NCBI GenBank assembly: GCA_028865615.1
Contig: JAGWJT010000006.1
Coordinates: 1-32,450, forward strand
Source of the DNA: Patescibacteria group bacterium
Lineage (GTDB): Bacteria > Patescibacteriota > Minisyncoccia > Phycocordibacterales > PALSA-1337
Direction: 5' to 3'
Length of the DNA: 32,450 bases
The position numbers were made by a program, and so were the translations under genes. The notes under the pieces are model-generated. The model saw only the letters and a program-made list of their open reading frames with translations, was not told the origin of the DNA and ran no database searches. Position 1 is the first letter of the stretch; every line of letters begins with the position of its first letter. Positions 21,269 through 28,602 of the stretch are shown in pieces.

Positions 21269-22801
21269 TCAGTCTATAAAATGTTGCCTGTACTGGATGG
21301 CTTCCATGATATGCGGCCCGCATATCTGCTCAGACCCGTCGACATCGGCGATCGTCCTGGCTACTTTGATGATCCGGTGGAAAGCCCTGCCCGATAGATC
21401 CAGTCTCTGTCCGGCCGATGTCAACGAGCTTCTCGCCTGATCATCCATGACTATCAAGCCGCCGATATCGCCCGCGTCCATCTCAGAATTGAGCTTTTTG
21501 TCTATACCACGCAATTTGAATCGAGCCTCCTGAACCGCCCTGGCGGCTATGACTTTTGACCGCATCGAATCCGATGATTCGGCGTCTGAGACCGTAGCAG
21601 CCATGCGCGCATAATCGACTTTGTTGACGTTGACGGTTATGTCCAGCCTGTCCATGATCGGACCGGATATCCGACGCCGGTACGTCCTGACCTCGCGCAC
21701 CGAACATGTGCACCCTCTGGATTTTGACTTGCCGCAAGGGCACGGATTCATGGAAGCAATCAGCACGCAATCGGCCGGAAACACCATGGATCCTTTTGCC
21801 CTGGATATGGTGATCGAGCGCTCCTCAAGCGGCTGCCGCAAGGCTTCTAGGACCGACCTGTCGAATTCGGGCAGTTCGTCCAGAAAAAGCACCCCCCTAT
21901 GAGCCAATGTGATCTCTCCGGGTTTCGGAAACACGCCGCCGCCGACCACTGCGGGATAAGATGCGGTATGGTGCGGAGCCCTAAACGGCGGCTTGACGAT
22001 AAGTTTGTCGAAAAAAGCCCTGGCCGCCGAGTGTATGCCCGTCACTTCTACTGATTGGCTGGCGGTAAGCGGCGGCAATATGGTGGGGAAGCTCCTGGCT
22101 AACATCGTCTTACCTGTTCCCGGCGGCCCATACATGAGGATATTGTGTCCTCCGGCGGCGGCTATGAGCAGCCCTCTCTTGGCGGCATCGTTGCCTCTGA
22201 TGACGGACATATCCGGCAATGATACGTCCGCCGACGATCCGCCCGAGGTTATGTCTGCATACCCGATCGGCTCCAAAATGTCCTCTCCGTTGAAGAAAGA
22301 GACCGCTTGACCGATAGAGGATATGCCATAAACCTTTATGCCTTCGGCTAGAGAAGCCTCAACGGAATTGTCGGCCGGAATAAATGCTCTCGTAAAACCG
22401 GCATCTCTCATCTGGCATAATATAGGCAAAATGCCCGGCACTCTCCTCAGTTGTCCGTCCAAAGCCAACTCTCCCAGAAACAACGTCTTTTCGGGATCTA
22501 TGATGACTTCGCCCGACGCGGATAGATATGCCAGAGCCATGGCCAAGTCGAATGAAGCGCCCTCCTTGCGTACATCGGCCGGCGCCAATGATATGACCGT
22601 CTTCTGATTCTTCTGCTTGGGTGATACGAAGCCGGAATTCTTGACCGCCGCAGAAACGCGGTCTTTGGCTTCCTCTACGGCCCTATCGCCCAAACCGACC
22701 ACCGACAACGCATTTAGACCGTTCGATATATCTACTTCGACGGTTATCATCTCGGCGGTCAGGCCGCACAGATGGGCGCTGTAACATTTTGCCAGGCTCA
22801 C
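21269..22801 (-). CDS. comM: ComM/YifB-type AAA+ ATPase (Mg-chelatase-like)
   Basis: A hexameric helicase-like ATPase; ComM promotes branch migration during natural transformation. The 510 residues show the N-terminal Lon-protease-like domain (TVEVDISNGLNALSVVGLGD), then the AAA+ core with Walker A GPPGTGKTMLARSFPTILPPL (about residue 220), Walker B GVLFLDELPEF, the ComM-type Cys cluster NPCPCGKSKSRGCTC, and the GPIMDRLDI sensor region. The C-terminal helical domain is intact. It starts at GTG (22799-22801), with TATGAT ending 6 nt upstream, so a leaderless GTG-start mRNA is predicted. Three 22-bp tandem repeats lie just upstream and could control it. No other competence genes are in the window. 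Confidence 0.94.
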   Translation of the reverse strand: MSLAKCYSAHLCGLTAEMITVEVDISNGLNALSVVGLGDRAVEEAKDRVSAAVKNSGFVSPKQKNQKTVISLAPADVRKEGASFDLAMALAYLSASGEVIIDPEKTLFLGELALDGQLRRVPGILPILCQMRDAGFTRAFIPADNSVEASLAEGIKVYGISSIGQAVSFFNGEDILEPIGYADITSGGSSADVSLPDMSVIRGNDAAKRGLLIAAAGGHNILMYGPPGTGKTMLARSFPTILPPLTASQSVEVTGIHSAARAFFDKLIVKPPFRAPHHTASYPAVVGGGVFPKPGEITLAHRGVLFLDELPEFDRSVLEALRQPLEERSITISRAKGSMVFPADCVLIASMNPCPCGKSKSRGCTCSVREVRTYRRRISGPIMDRLDITVNVNKVDYARMAATVSDAESSDSMRSKVIAARAVQEARFKLRGIDKKLNSEMDAGDIGGLIVMDDQARSSLTSAGQRLDLSGRAFHRIIKVARTIADVDGSEQICGPHIMEAIQYRQHFID

Positions 22802-22807
22802 ATACCC

Positions 22808-22813
22808 ATCATA
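22808..22813 (-). promoter_or_regulatory. -10 box of comM
   Basis: TATGAT on the minus strand with 6 nt to the GTG start. No -35 consensus is found at the expected place; the 22-bp repeats lie there instead, which could mean activator dependence. Confidence 0.5.
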
Positions 22814-22826
22814 TGCCTCAGCTGTT

Positions 22827-22892
22827 CAAATCCGGATAAAAAAAGTCTCAAATCCGGATAAAAAAACTATAAAATCCGAATGAAGAAAATTA
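22827..22892. repeat. Three 22-bp tandem repeats upstream of comM
   Basis: Units at 22827-22848 and 22849-22870 match at 18-19 of 22 positions (CAAATCCGGATAAAAAAA core). The third, 22871-22892, is degenerate (AAAATCCGAATGAAGAAAAT). The core holds the palindrome ATCCGGAT. The array fills the gap between comM and the M23 peptidase gene. Confidence 0.85.
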
Positions 22893-22896
22893 CGGC

Positions 22897-24036
22897 TCAA
22901 CGACAGAGCGCCGGATCGACGAATGGATTTTGAGCGCCGCGTATCTCGAAATGAACGTGCGGGCCCGTCGTCATGCCCGTCATGCCTATGTAGCCGATGA
23001 TGTCGCCTTTATCGACATGCTCTCCTACTCGCACGGCGGTCTTTTCCATATGCGCATACAAGGTCTGCGAGCCATTGCCATGCGATATCATGACGAAATT
23101 GCCATAGCCGCCGTTGGACGATCTGCCATAATAACCGTTGTTCTTGCTCACAGTGACGGTACCGGCTGCGGCTGCGCGTATAGGCGTTCCGTATGCTATA
23201 GCCAAGTCTACCGCGTTATGCCCATGCAAACCTTGAGTGAGCGCGGCTCCGCGTACCGGACAAGCGTAATACCCGGATCCGGCCGCCGGCCAATCCCAAA
23301 CCGGGTCCAACAGAGGCTCAAATGAAGAAACTCTCTGGTGTGCCGCTATGTATGTCCTAGACTGGCTTACAGACACGCTGCCGTGAGGTATTATCAATTT
23401 ATCGCCCGGGGTTATGATCGGAGAAGCCTGGCTTATATCATTGTATGTGAATATATCGTCCTGGCTCACTTTGTATTTTTCGGCTATAGATCCGACCGTA
23501 TCGCCGCTTTTGACCGTATACAGCACGCCGTCAACGGGTAGGATCTTCAGCTGTTGACCGGGTTGTATACTGTTGCCCGATATACCGTTGACCTGCTTGA
23601 TCGTAGCCACCGATATATCGAACATAGCGGCTATTCCGGAAAGAGTATCGTCGGATTGAACGACATAGGTCGTTATCCTGGTATTGGGCGGCTCTATGTT
23701 TGAAGATGCCGCCGCTATCTTGGCGGATAGGGCATTGTCATCTATAGGGGCCGTGCTTGACGCTACATCATCGGGTATCGGATCCGGGTTGGCCGGCGCC
23801 TCCAATATCGCCAACGTTTGTGAATCAAGCGGCGAGGAACTGCCCAAAGGACCCGTATCCGCAGAAGCTTGCTGGCCGCTCAACATGGAAGACAAGAATG
23901 AAAACAGGCCGGCATGCGCGGTCTGTCCTCTGGATAAAGCCACTATTGCGGCTAGCATAAAAATGCCCAACCATGTCATGGCACGCTTTGAAAAAGGATT
24001 CGAATATTTGGTTTCCCTATGAATTTCTGATGACAT
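22897..24036 (-). CDS. Secreted M23 peptidase with two LysM domains
   Basis: A cell-wall hydrolase that would cut peptidoglycan cross-bridges. Order of parts: a signal peptide or anchor (AMTWLGIFMLAAIVAL then AHAG), a Ser/Ala/Pro-rich linker, LysM 1 (TYVVQSDDTLSGIAAMFDIS), LysM 2 (LYTVKSGDTVGSIAEKYKVS), and an M23 domain with the zinc ligands in GLHGHNAVDLAIAYGTPI and HVHFEIRG and the central SHGNGSQTLYAHMEK. I start at ATG 24036 (379 aa) because this leaves a normal short n-region; a TTG at 24108 would add 24 Arg-rich residues. The gene is upstream of comM on the same strand, with repeats between them. Confidence 0.93.
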   Translation of the reverse strand: MSSEIHRETKYSNPFSKRAMTWLGIFMLAAIVALSRGQTAHAGLFSFLSSMLSGQQASADTGPLGSSSPLDSQTLAILEAPANPDPIPDDVASSTAPIDDNALSAKIAAASSNIEPPNTRITTYVVQSDDTLSGIAAMFDISVATIKQVNGISGNSIQPGQQLKILPVDGVLYTVKSGDTVGSIAEKYKVSQDDIFTYNDISQASPIITPGDKLIIPHGSVSVSQSRTYIAAHQRVSSFEPLLDPVWDWPAAGSGYYACPVRGAALTQGLHGHNAVDLAIAYGTPIRAAAAGTVTVSKNNGYYGRSSNGGYGNFVMISHGNGSQTLYAHMEKTAVRVGEHVDKGDIIGYIGMTGMTTGPHVHFEIRGAQNPFVDPALCR

Positions 24037-24242
24037 GGCGGTTGTATCCCTGCTGTCCGTCAGGCGTGGTATCCTAGCTTGCTTTCTGCGCCGGTTTCCA
24101 ATGAACAATGGCTCTACTGAGCCAAATAATGATATCCATTAGATAAACCTTAGTTAAAGGCTATCAGTTGGGCATTTAAAGTCAATCTATACCTGTTTAC
24201 AACAATTTTTCTTTGTAGTTTGTCAAATTTTGTGTTTTTATG

Positions 24243-24272
24243 TTCGACTAGGAACGACCAATGCCTTATACT
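24243..24272 (+). promoter_or_regulatory. Putative promoter of the UvrD/PcrA-type gene, leaderless geometry
   Basis: TTCGAC (24243-24248), an 18-nt spacer and TATACT (24267-24272), with 6 nt to the ATG at 24279. The -10 box overlaps the upstream in-frame ATG at 24261, which argues against that start. Confidence 0.55.
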
Positions 24273-24278
24273 TGCCCC

Positions 24279-26234
24279 ATGTCGGGACTAAATCCGGAAC
24301 AGCAACGCGCGGTAGACACCACGGAAGGACCGGTGCTCATAGTAGCCGGCGCGGGATCAGGTAAAACCAGAGTGATAGCTCACAGGATATTGAACCTGGT
24401 AAAGAAAGGCATATCGCCGCATTCTATTCTTGCCATAACTTTCACGAACAAAGCCGCCGGCGAGATGCGGGAGCGCGTATCGACGTTGTTGCAAGAAGAC
24501 AAAGCTGTCAATCTCCCGGTCTCTATGACAGAAAAACCCTTTGTCTCGACTTTCCACGCATTGGGCGTCTACATCATAAGAGAGAACGCGTCGATTTTGG
24601 GCTTGACTCGTCATTTCTCCATATACGACAGAGCCGATTCCCGTCGCGCCGTCAAAGAAGCCATGGCTGCGGCGGGCGTCGACCCCAAAAAACATGACCC
24701 CGGAGCCATCATGTCCAGGATTTCCAAGGCCAAAGGGGACGGATTGACGTCGGCAAGATACAGGGATGCCGCCAGGGACTTTATGGAGGAATCTGTGGCT
24801 CTCATATGGGAAAAGTATGAGTCGATCCTAGGAAAAGACAAAGCTCTGGACTTTGACGATCTCCTGGTCAAAGCCGAGTTCCTGCTAGGCAAACCGGAAA
24901 TATGCAAACGCTACAATGACACGTGGAAATACATACACGTAGACGAATATCAGGACACCAATCGCATACAATATAAGATCGCCCATGCATTGGCCGGGCC
25001 GCTGCGCAATATATGCGTGGTCGGGGATGCCGATCAGAACATATATAGCTGGCGGGGCGCCACTATAGAGAACATACTGCATTTTGAAAAAGACTATCCG
25101 GAAGCCGCCGTCATCACTCTGGAGAGGAATTATCGCTCGACCAAAACCATCCTTGAGGCGGCCAACTCCGTCATAAGCAAGAACTCAATGCGCAAAAAGA
25201 AAAACCTATATACCGACAATCCGTTGGGCGAGAAGATAGCATCGACGGCTTCGTACAATGAAGAAGAAGAGGCCAGAGCTATAGCCGACGTTGCGCGCGA
25301 TCTCATAGAAGCCGGCGTCCCGGCCAAGGAGATAGCCGTGCTCTACAGAGCCAACTTCCAGTCAAGGGCCATAGAAGAGGCTTTCATCAAGAAGAAGATA
25401 CCTTATCAGCTGCTCGGCACAAAATTCTTCGAACGCAGGGAGATCAAGGATGTTCTATCCTATATCCGAGCGGCGACGGCTTTTGAACCGGAAAAGGGGT
25501 TGGGACAAAACGTATGGTCCGACATATCTCGCGTGATAAATGTGCCGGCCAGAGGCATAGGCAAAGCTACGGTAGCCAAGATCCTGGCCGGCCAGGAAGC
25601 CGGCTTGCCGGCAGGCATGCGGACGAAGCTCGCAGACTTCACAAGGCTGCTAGCGGACATAAAGACCGTGCTGGCAGGAAAAAAACTATCCGAAGCGATG
25701 AGGCATGTGATACAGACGACCGGCATAGAGAGGATGCTCCGGGAGGACGGCACGGATGGAGAGGAGAGGCTTCTCAACGTCAGAGAGCTGGTGTCCGTGG
25801 CCGTGCAGTATGACGGCATGAATATCGAAGAGGGCCTGGAAGCCTTCATGACCAACGCCGCGCTGGCATCCGATCAGGATGAGCTCAAAGAGGGGTCGGA
25901 CGCCGTCCGCTTGATGACGGTACACGCGTCAAAAGGCTTGGAATTCGATCATGTCTTCATCGCCGGCATGGAACAGGGTTTGTTCCCGTTCGAACATCTC
26001 GATGATGATGAGATGAGCCAAGCGGAAGAAGAGGAGGAGCGGAGGCTTTTCTATGTTGCCTTGACCAGAGCCAGGAAGAAAGTGCACCTGAGCTACGCTC
26101 TGACGAGGACCGTGTTCGGCTCGAAGAGAGTCAATACGCCTTCAGAATTCATAGAGGATATCGAGAGGCATTTGATAGAAGACGGCGTGCCGGAAAGACC
26201 GTCCGGCGTCAAAGCCATATTCATAGACTTTTAG
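24279..26234 (+). CDS. uvrD: UvrD/PcrA-type superfamily 1 DNA helicase
   Basis: A 3'-5' ATP-driven helicase for nucleotide-excision and replication repair. All SF1A motifs are present: Q motif LNPEQQRAV at the very start, Walker A VAGAGSGKT, motif Ia ITFTNKAAGEM, DEYQDTNRIQY (Walker B), VVGDADQNIYSWRGA (motif III), TLERNYRST (IV), VRLMTVHASKGLEFDHV (V), and RLFYVALTRARKKVHL (VI). ATG 24279 is preferred to 24261: it leaves the family-typical N-terminus (MSGLNPEQ) and is 6 nt from a -10 box. At 651 residues it lacks the C-terminal Tudor-like tail of longer PcrA/UvrD proteins, so it cannot be named firmly as either. Confidence 0.95.
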   Translation: MSGLNPEQQRAVDTTEGPVLIVAGAGSGKTRVIAHRILNLVKKGISPHSILAITFTNKAAGEMRERVSTLLQEDKAVNLPVSMTEKPFVSTFHALGVYIIRENASILGLTRHFSIYDRADSRRAVKEAMAAAGVDPKKHDPGAIMSRISKAKGDGLTSARYRDAARDFMEESVALIWEKYESILGKDKALDFDDLLVKAEFLLGKPEICKRYNDTWKYIHVDEYQDTNRIQYKIAHALAGPLRNICVVGDADQNIYSWRGATIENILHFEKDYPEAAVITLERNYRSTKTILEAANSVISKNSMRKKKNLYTDNPLGEKIASTASYNEEEEARAIADVARDLIEAGVPAKEIAVLYRANFQSRAIEEAFIKKKIPYQLLGTKFFERREIKDVLSYIRAATAFEPEKGLGQNVWSDISRVINVPARGIGKATVAKILAGQEAGLPAGMRTKLADFTRLLADIKTVLAGKKLSEAMRHVIQTTGIERMLREDGTDGEERLLNVRELVSVAVQYDGMNIEEGLEAFMTNAALASDQDELKEGSDAVRLMTVHASKGLEFDHVFIAGMEQGLFPFEHLDDDEMSQAEEEEERRLFYVALTRARKKVHLSYALTRTVFGSKRVNTPSEFIEDIERHLIEDGVPERPSGVKAIFIDF

Positions 26235-26272
26235 GATCGGGCCGACCGGGCCAATCAGACCGGGCCAATCTA

Positions 26273-26301
26273 TTGCTCCGATATATCTTATAGGATATAT
26301 T
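26273..26301 (+). promoter_or_regulatory. rsmA promoter, near-leaderless
   Basis: TTGCTC (26273-26278), a 17-nt spacer and TATATT (26296-26301), followed by 7 nt to the ATG at 26309. A short direct repeat (GACCGGGCCAATC type) lies between the uvrD stop and this promoter. Confidence 0.58.
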
Positions 26302-26308
26302 CGTCTGT

Positions 26309-27139
26309 ATGGACGCCTCCTTCCCGCAAATACGACCGAAAAAATCCCTGGGACAACATTTTTTGACTTCATTATCAGCGCTAAACAAGATGATCAGCGC
26401 AACAAATCTCAAAAAAGGCGAGACTGTCTTGGAGATCGGCCCGGGAAAAGGCATTTTAACGGCGGCTCTGTTGGGAACAGAGGCGGACAAGATCATTGCC
26501 GTCGAAAAAGACGGCCGTTCATACGGGTTTTTGAGTCAGAGGTTTGAAAAGGAAATATCAACGGACAGATTGAAGCTCGTGCTCGGAGATATATTGGGCG
26601 TCGATCGCCACACTGCAGGGTTGGACGAACGCAGATATGTCCTGGCGGCAAATATCCCATACTATATAACCGGCGCCATACTGCAGTCGTTTCTAGAGCA
26701 CGAACCGAGACCGAACAGGATGGTGCTCCTTGTCCAGAAAGAAGTGGCCGACAGGATAATAGCTCGCGACGGCAAGGAAAGCCTGCTCTCAGTGTCTGTC
26801 AAAGCCTTTGGCGAGCCGCATATAGTGTCAAAAGTACCGAGGGGCGCTTTCAATCCGCCGCCAAAAGTCGATTCGGCCATATTGGCCATCAAGGATGTTT
26901 CAGGCGATCGATTCAAGGATATCGATACGCAGGCCTTCTTCAAGATGTTGAAAGCCGGATTCGCCCACAAAAGGAAGATGCTCAAAAGGAATCTGGAATC
27001 CGTATACGGAAAAAGCGCCTTGGACCAAGCCTGGGCCGCCAACGGCATATCGGAAAAGATCAGAGCGGAAGAACTGTCCGTTGACCGGTGGTTCGGATTA
27101 GCGCTATCATTGAGACACTATGCGCATCAAAAAAAATAA
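26309..27139 (+). CDS. rsmA: 16S rRNA dimethyladenosine transferase (KsgA)
   Basis: Dimethylates A1518 and A1519 of helix 45 in 16S rRNA, a late step of 30S maturation. The 276 residues show the usual order: PKKSLGQHFLTS at the N-terminus, SAM motif I VLEIGPGKGILTAALL (about residue 41), motif II AVEKDGR, GDIL (motif III), the catalytic NIPYYIT, then the VQKEVADRI and FNPPPKVDSAI motifs and a helical tail. It is the second rRNA methyltransferase in the window after rsmE. Its last 20 nt overlap the start of the next gene, so the two are translationally linked or at least cotranscribed. Confidence 0.96.
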   Translation: MDASFPQIRPKKSLGQHFLTSLSALNKMISATNLKKGETVLEIGPGKGILTAALLGTEADKIIAVEKDGRSYGFLSQRFEKEISTDRLKLVLGDILGVDRHTAGLDERRYVLAANIPYYITGAILQSFLEHEPRPNRMVLLVQKEVADRIIARDGKESLLSVSVKAFGEPHIVSKVPRGAFNPPPKVDSAILAIKDVSGDRFKDIDTQAFFKMLKAGFAHKRKMLKRNLESVYGKSALDQAWAANGISEKIRAEELSVDRWFGLALSLRHYAHQKK

Positions 27140-27665
27140 CCGGCAGCGCGGTGACGCTACGGTGACGATCATCGTCAGCGTCGTGGCGCTCGTGGCATTG
27201 ACGGCTCTGACCGGTGGTGTCGGAACAGGATTGGTCGGAGGTTTGGGGGGCGGTCTCTTGAGTAGTTTGTTGGGTGGCGGCGGGGGAGGGGGTGGCGGCG
27301 GGGGCGGTATCGTCGGAGGCCTAACCGGCGGATTGACCGGCGGATTGGGTGGGGGAGGTGGAATTGGCGGCATTGTAGGCGGAGGATCCGGCAATTTCGG
27401 CGGCAGGATAACCAATATCACATATTGCACATGCAGCGGCGCTTCGGAATTGATAGATATAAACGATGTCAGAGGCCAGTCCATATCGCTTCTATACCAG
27501 CCAGGTGAAAGCACGTTATACGAGAATTACAATATCAATATAGGATCAAACGTCCTGGGCACATACAGCCAAAGCGGCGGCCAATGCGAAGTCATCAGCG
27601 GTGAAGACTGCGAATCCGAAGGCAACCCGAGCGGCACCATAACCAAGATCGGCACTTCCGATTAG
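27120..27665 (+). CDS. Glycine-rich membrane or secreted protein
   Basis: A 181-residue protein starting inside the end of rsmA (20-nt overlap). A basic N-terminus (MRIKKNNRQRGD) leads into a hydrophobic helix (ATVTIIVSVVALVALTAL), an anchor or uncut signal. Residues of about 32-95 are almost only Gly with Leu, Ile, Val, Ser and Thr, including a run of 12 Gly. The last 85 residues look folded and hold four Cys (YCTCSG near 105-110; QCEVISGEDCES near the end), probably disulfide-bonded outside the cell. The GDATVTIIVSVVALVALTAL start recalls prepilin-like N-termini but lacks the canonical Gly-Phe-Thr-Leu-x-Glu, so I do not call it a pilin. It begins the secretion-like cluster. Confidence 0.78.
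   Translation: MRIKKNNRQRGDATVTIIVSVVALVALTALTGGVGTGLVGGLGGGLLSSLLGGGGGGGGGGGGIVGGLTGGLTGGLGGGGGIGGIVGGGSGNFGGRITNITYCTCSGASELIDINDVRGQSISLLYQPGESTLYENYNINIGSNVLGTYSQSGGQCEVISGEDCESEGNPSGTITKIGTSD
27272..27304 (+). other. Potential G-quadruplex in the coding strand
   Basis: Four G runs (27272-27274, 27282-27286, 27288-27292, 27300-27304) with loops of 7, 1 and 7 nt meet the usual G3+N1-7 pattern. It encodes the polyglycine tract of the 181-aa protein. Formation in RNA or DNA is inferred. Confidence 0.5.
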
Positions 27666-27713
27666 ACAAAATCGATTGTTAACAACTAGCCCCTGCTTTT
27701 TGGCCTTTTTTCT

Positions 27714-27722
27714 TGGTATAAT
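27714..27722 (+). promoter_or_regulatory. Extended -10 promoter inside the secretion-like cluster
   Basis: TGGTATAAT is a perfect extended -10 box, 12 nt before the ATG at 27735. It suggests that the last four genes can be transcribed independently of rsmA. An upstream T-rich stretch follows the end of the Gly-rich gene. Confidence 0.6.
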
Positions 27723-27734
27723 TGCTTGGGTACT

Positions 27735-28595
27735 ATGCCCTACCGAAGCAAACAAACCCTGGTGATATTTATAATATGCGTAGCCGCGGTAGGATCGACG
27801 GCTTTCTATGTATACGGGAGGCCGGGGAAAACAGCGGGAATATCAGTTACGACCGATGTTCCACAATATGCGTCAGCTACAACCACTATGCCGATAAATG
27901 CCGACTGGCAAAAACAATTCTTCGGCACCACTTCCGTGGCGTTCGCCACGACCGGCGCCAAAACCAAACCGTCTTTTTCAACGTCTAGCATGACCGCCCA
28001 GCTCGGCATGGGATTCTTCTCCAACTTCATCAACCTGGAACAAGCCAACCTGGTCGGCAACACCGATCTGGTCAGCCAATCCATGGACAATCTAGTGACT
28101 TCGAGCTTTTCATCCCTGAAGCCGAAGGTATACGGTGAAAACGATCTGCATATCATATATTCCTCTAGCGACCAGGCCTACGCCGACTTCAGCAAAGGGG
28201 TAACCGACACGATGAACTCATACTCATTGACCAAGAGCGTGTCTTCGATGATCCAAGGCTATCTGGACAACAGCGATGCGTCCGCCCTTTCCGGATTGGA
28301 CAAGGCGACATCCGAACAGGCGCGGATGATATCCGCCATAGCGGCCTTGCCCGTGCCTAGCGACCTATCCGGATACGACCTAGCCTTGATCAACTCACTG
28401 AGCTCCCTGTACGCGGCGGACACTGCCATGCGCGGCATGGCAACTGATACCATCAAGGGCATGGCTGGTCTTTCCATGCATATGAATGCGGCCCAGAATA
28501 TGGTGGATGCTTTGGACAATATCATGCTCTCCCTGCAGTCGAAGGGGGTGAGCTTCAATATGCGTTGGGAAGTATTGAATTATCTCCTTGATTGA
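27735..28595 (+). CDS. Membrane-anchored helical protein of unknown function
   Basis: A 286-residue protein with one N-terminal hydrophobic helix (TLVIFIICVAAVGSTAFYVY, about residues 7-26) and a long extracytoplasmic part. After a Thr/Ala-rich linker the body is nearly all alpha-helical by pattern (NFINLEQANLVGNTDLVSQS, then MIQGYLDNSD, LSSLYAADTAMRGM). There are no Cys and no catalytic motif. I start at ATG 27735 behind an extended -10 box; a TTG nine bases upstream is possible. It lies 7 nt before the 588-aa gene and two genes before the VirB6/TrbL-like protein, so it may be a periplasmic part of the same machine. That assignment is by neighbourhood only. Confidence 0.82.
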   Translation: MPYRSKQTLVIFIICVAAVGSTAFYVYGRPGKTAGISVTTDVPQYASATTTMPINADWQKQFFGTTSVAFATTGAKTKPSFSTSSMTAQLGMGFFSNFINLEQANLVGNTDLVSQSMDNLVTSSFSSLKPKVYGENDLHIIYSSSDQAYADFSKGVTDTMNSYSLTKSVSSMIQGYLDNSDASALSGLDKATSEQARMISAIAALPVPSDLSGYDLALINSLSSLYAADTAMRGMATDTIKGMAGLSMHMNAAQNMVDALDNIMLSLQSKGVSFNMRWEVLNYLLD

Positions 28596-28602
28596 TACCA
28601 CC

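Noticed and set aside
22827-22892. 22-bp tandem repeats as a mini CRISPR array
   Set aside because: The units are directly adjacent without spacers, and the third is degenerate.
24261-24278. ATG 24261 as the helicase start
   Set aside because: The -10 box overlaps it, and the family N-terminus begins at ATG 24279.
27120-27665. Gly-rich protein as a type IV pilin
   Set aside because: It lacks the prepilin cleavage motif with Glu at position 5, and the hydrophobic helix is followed by polyglycine instead of a pilin helix.
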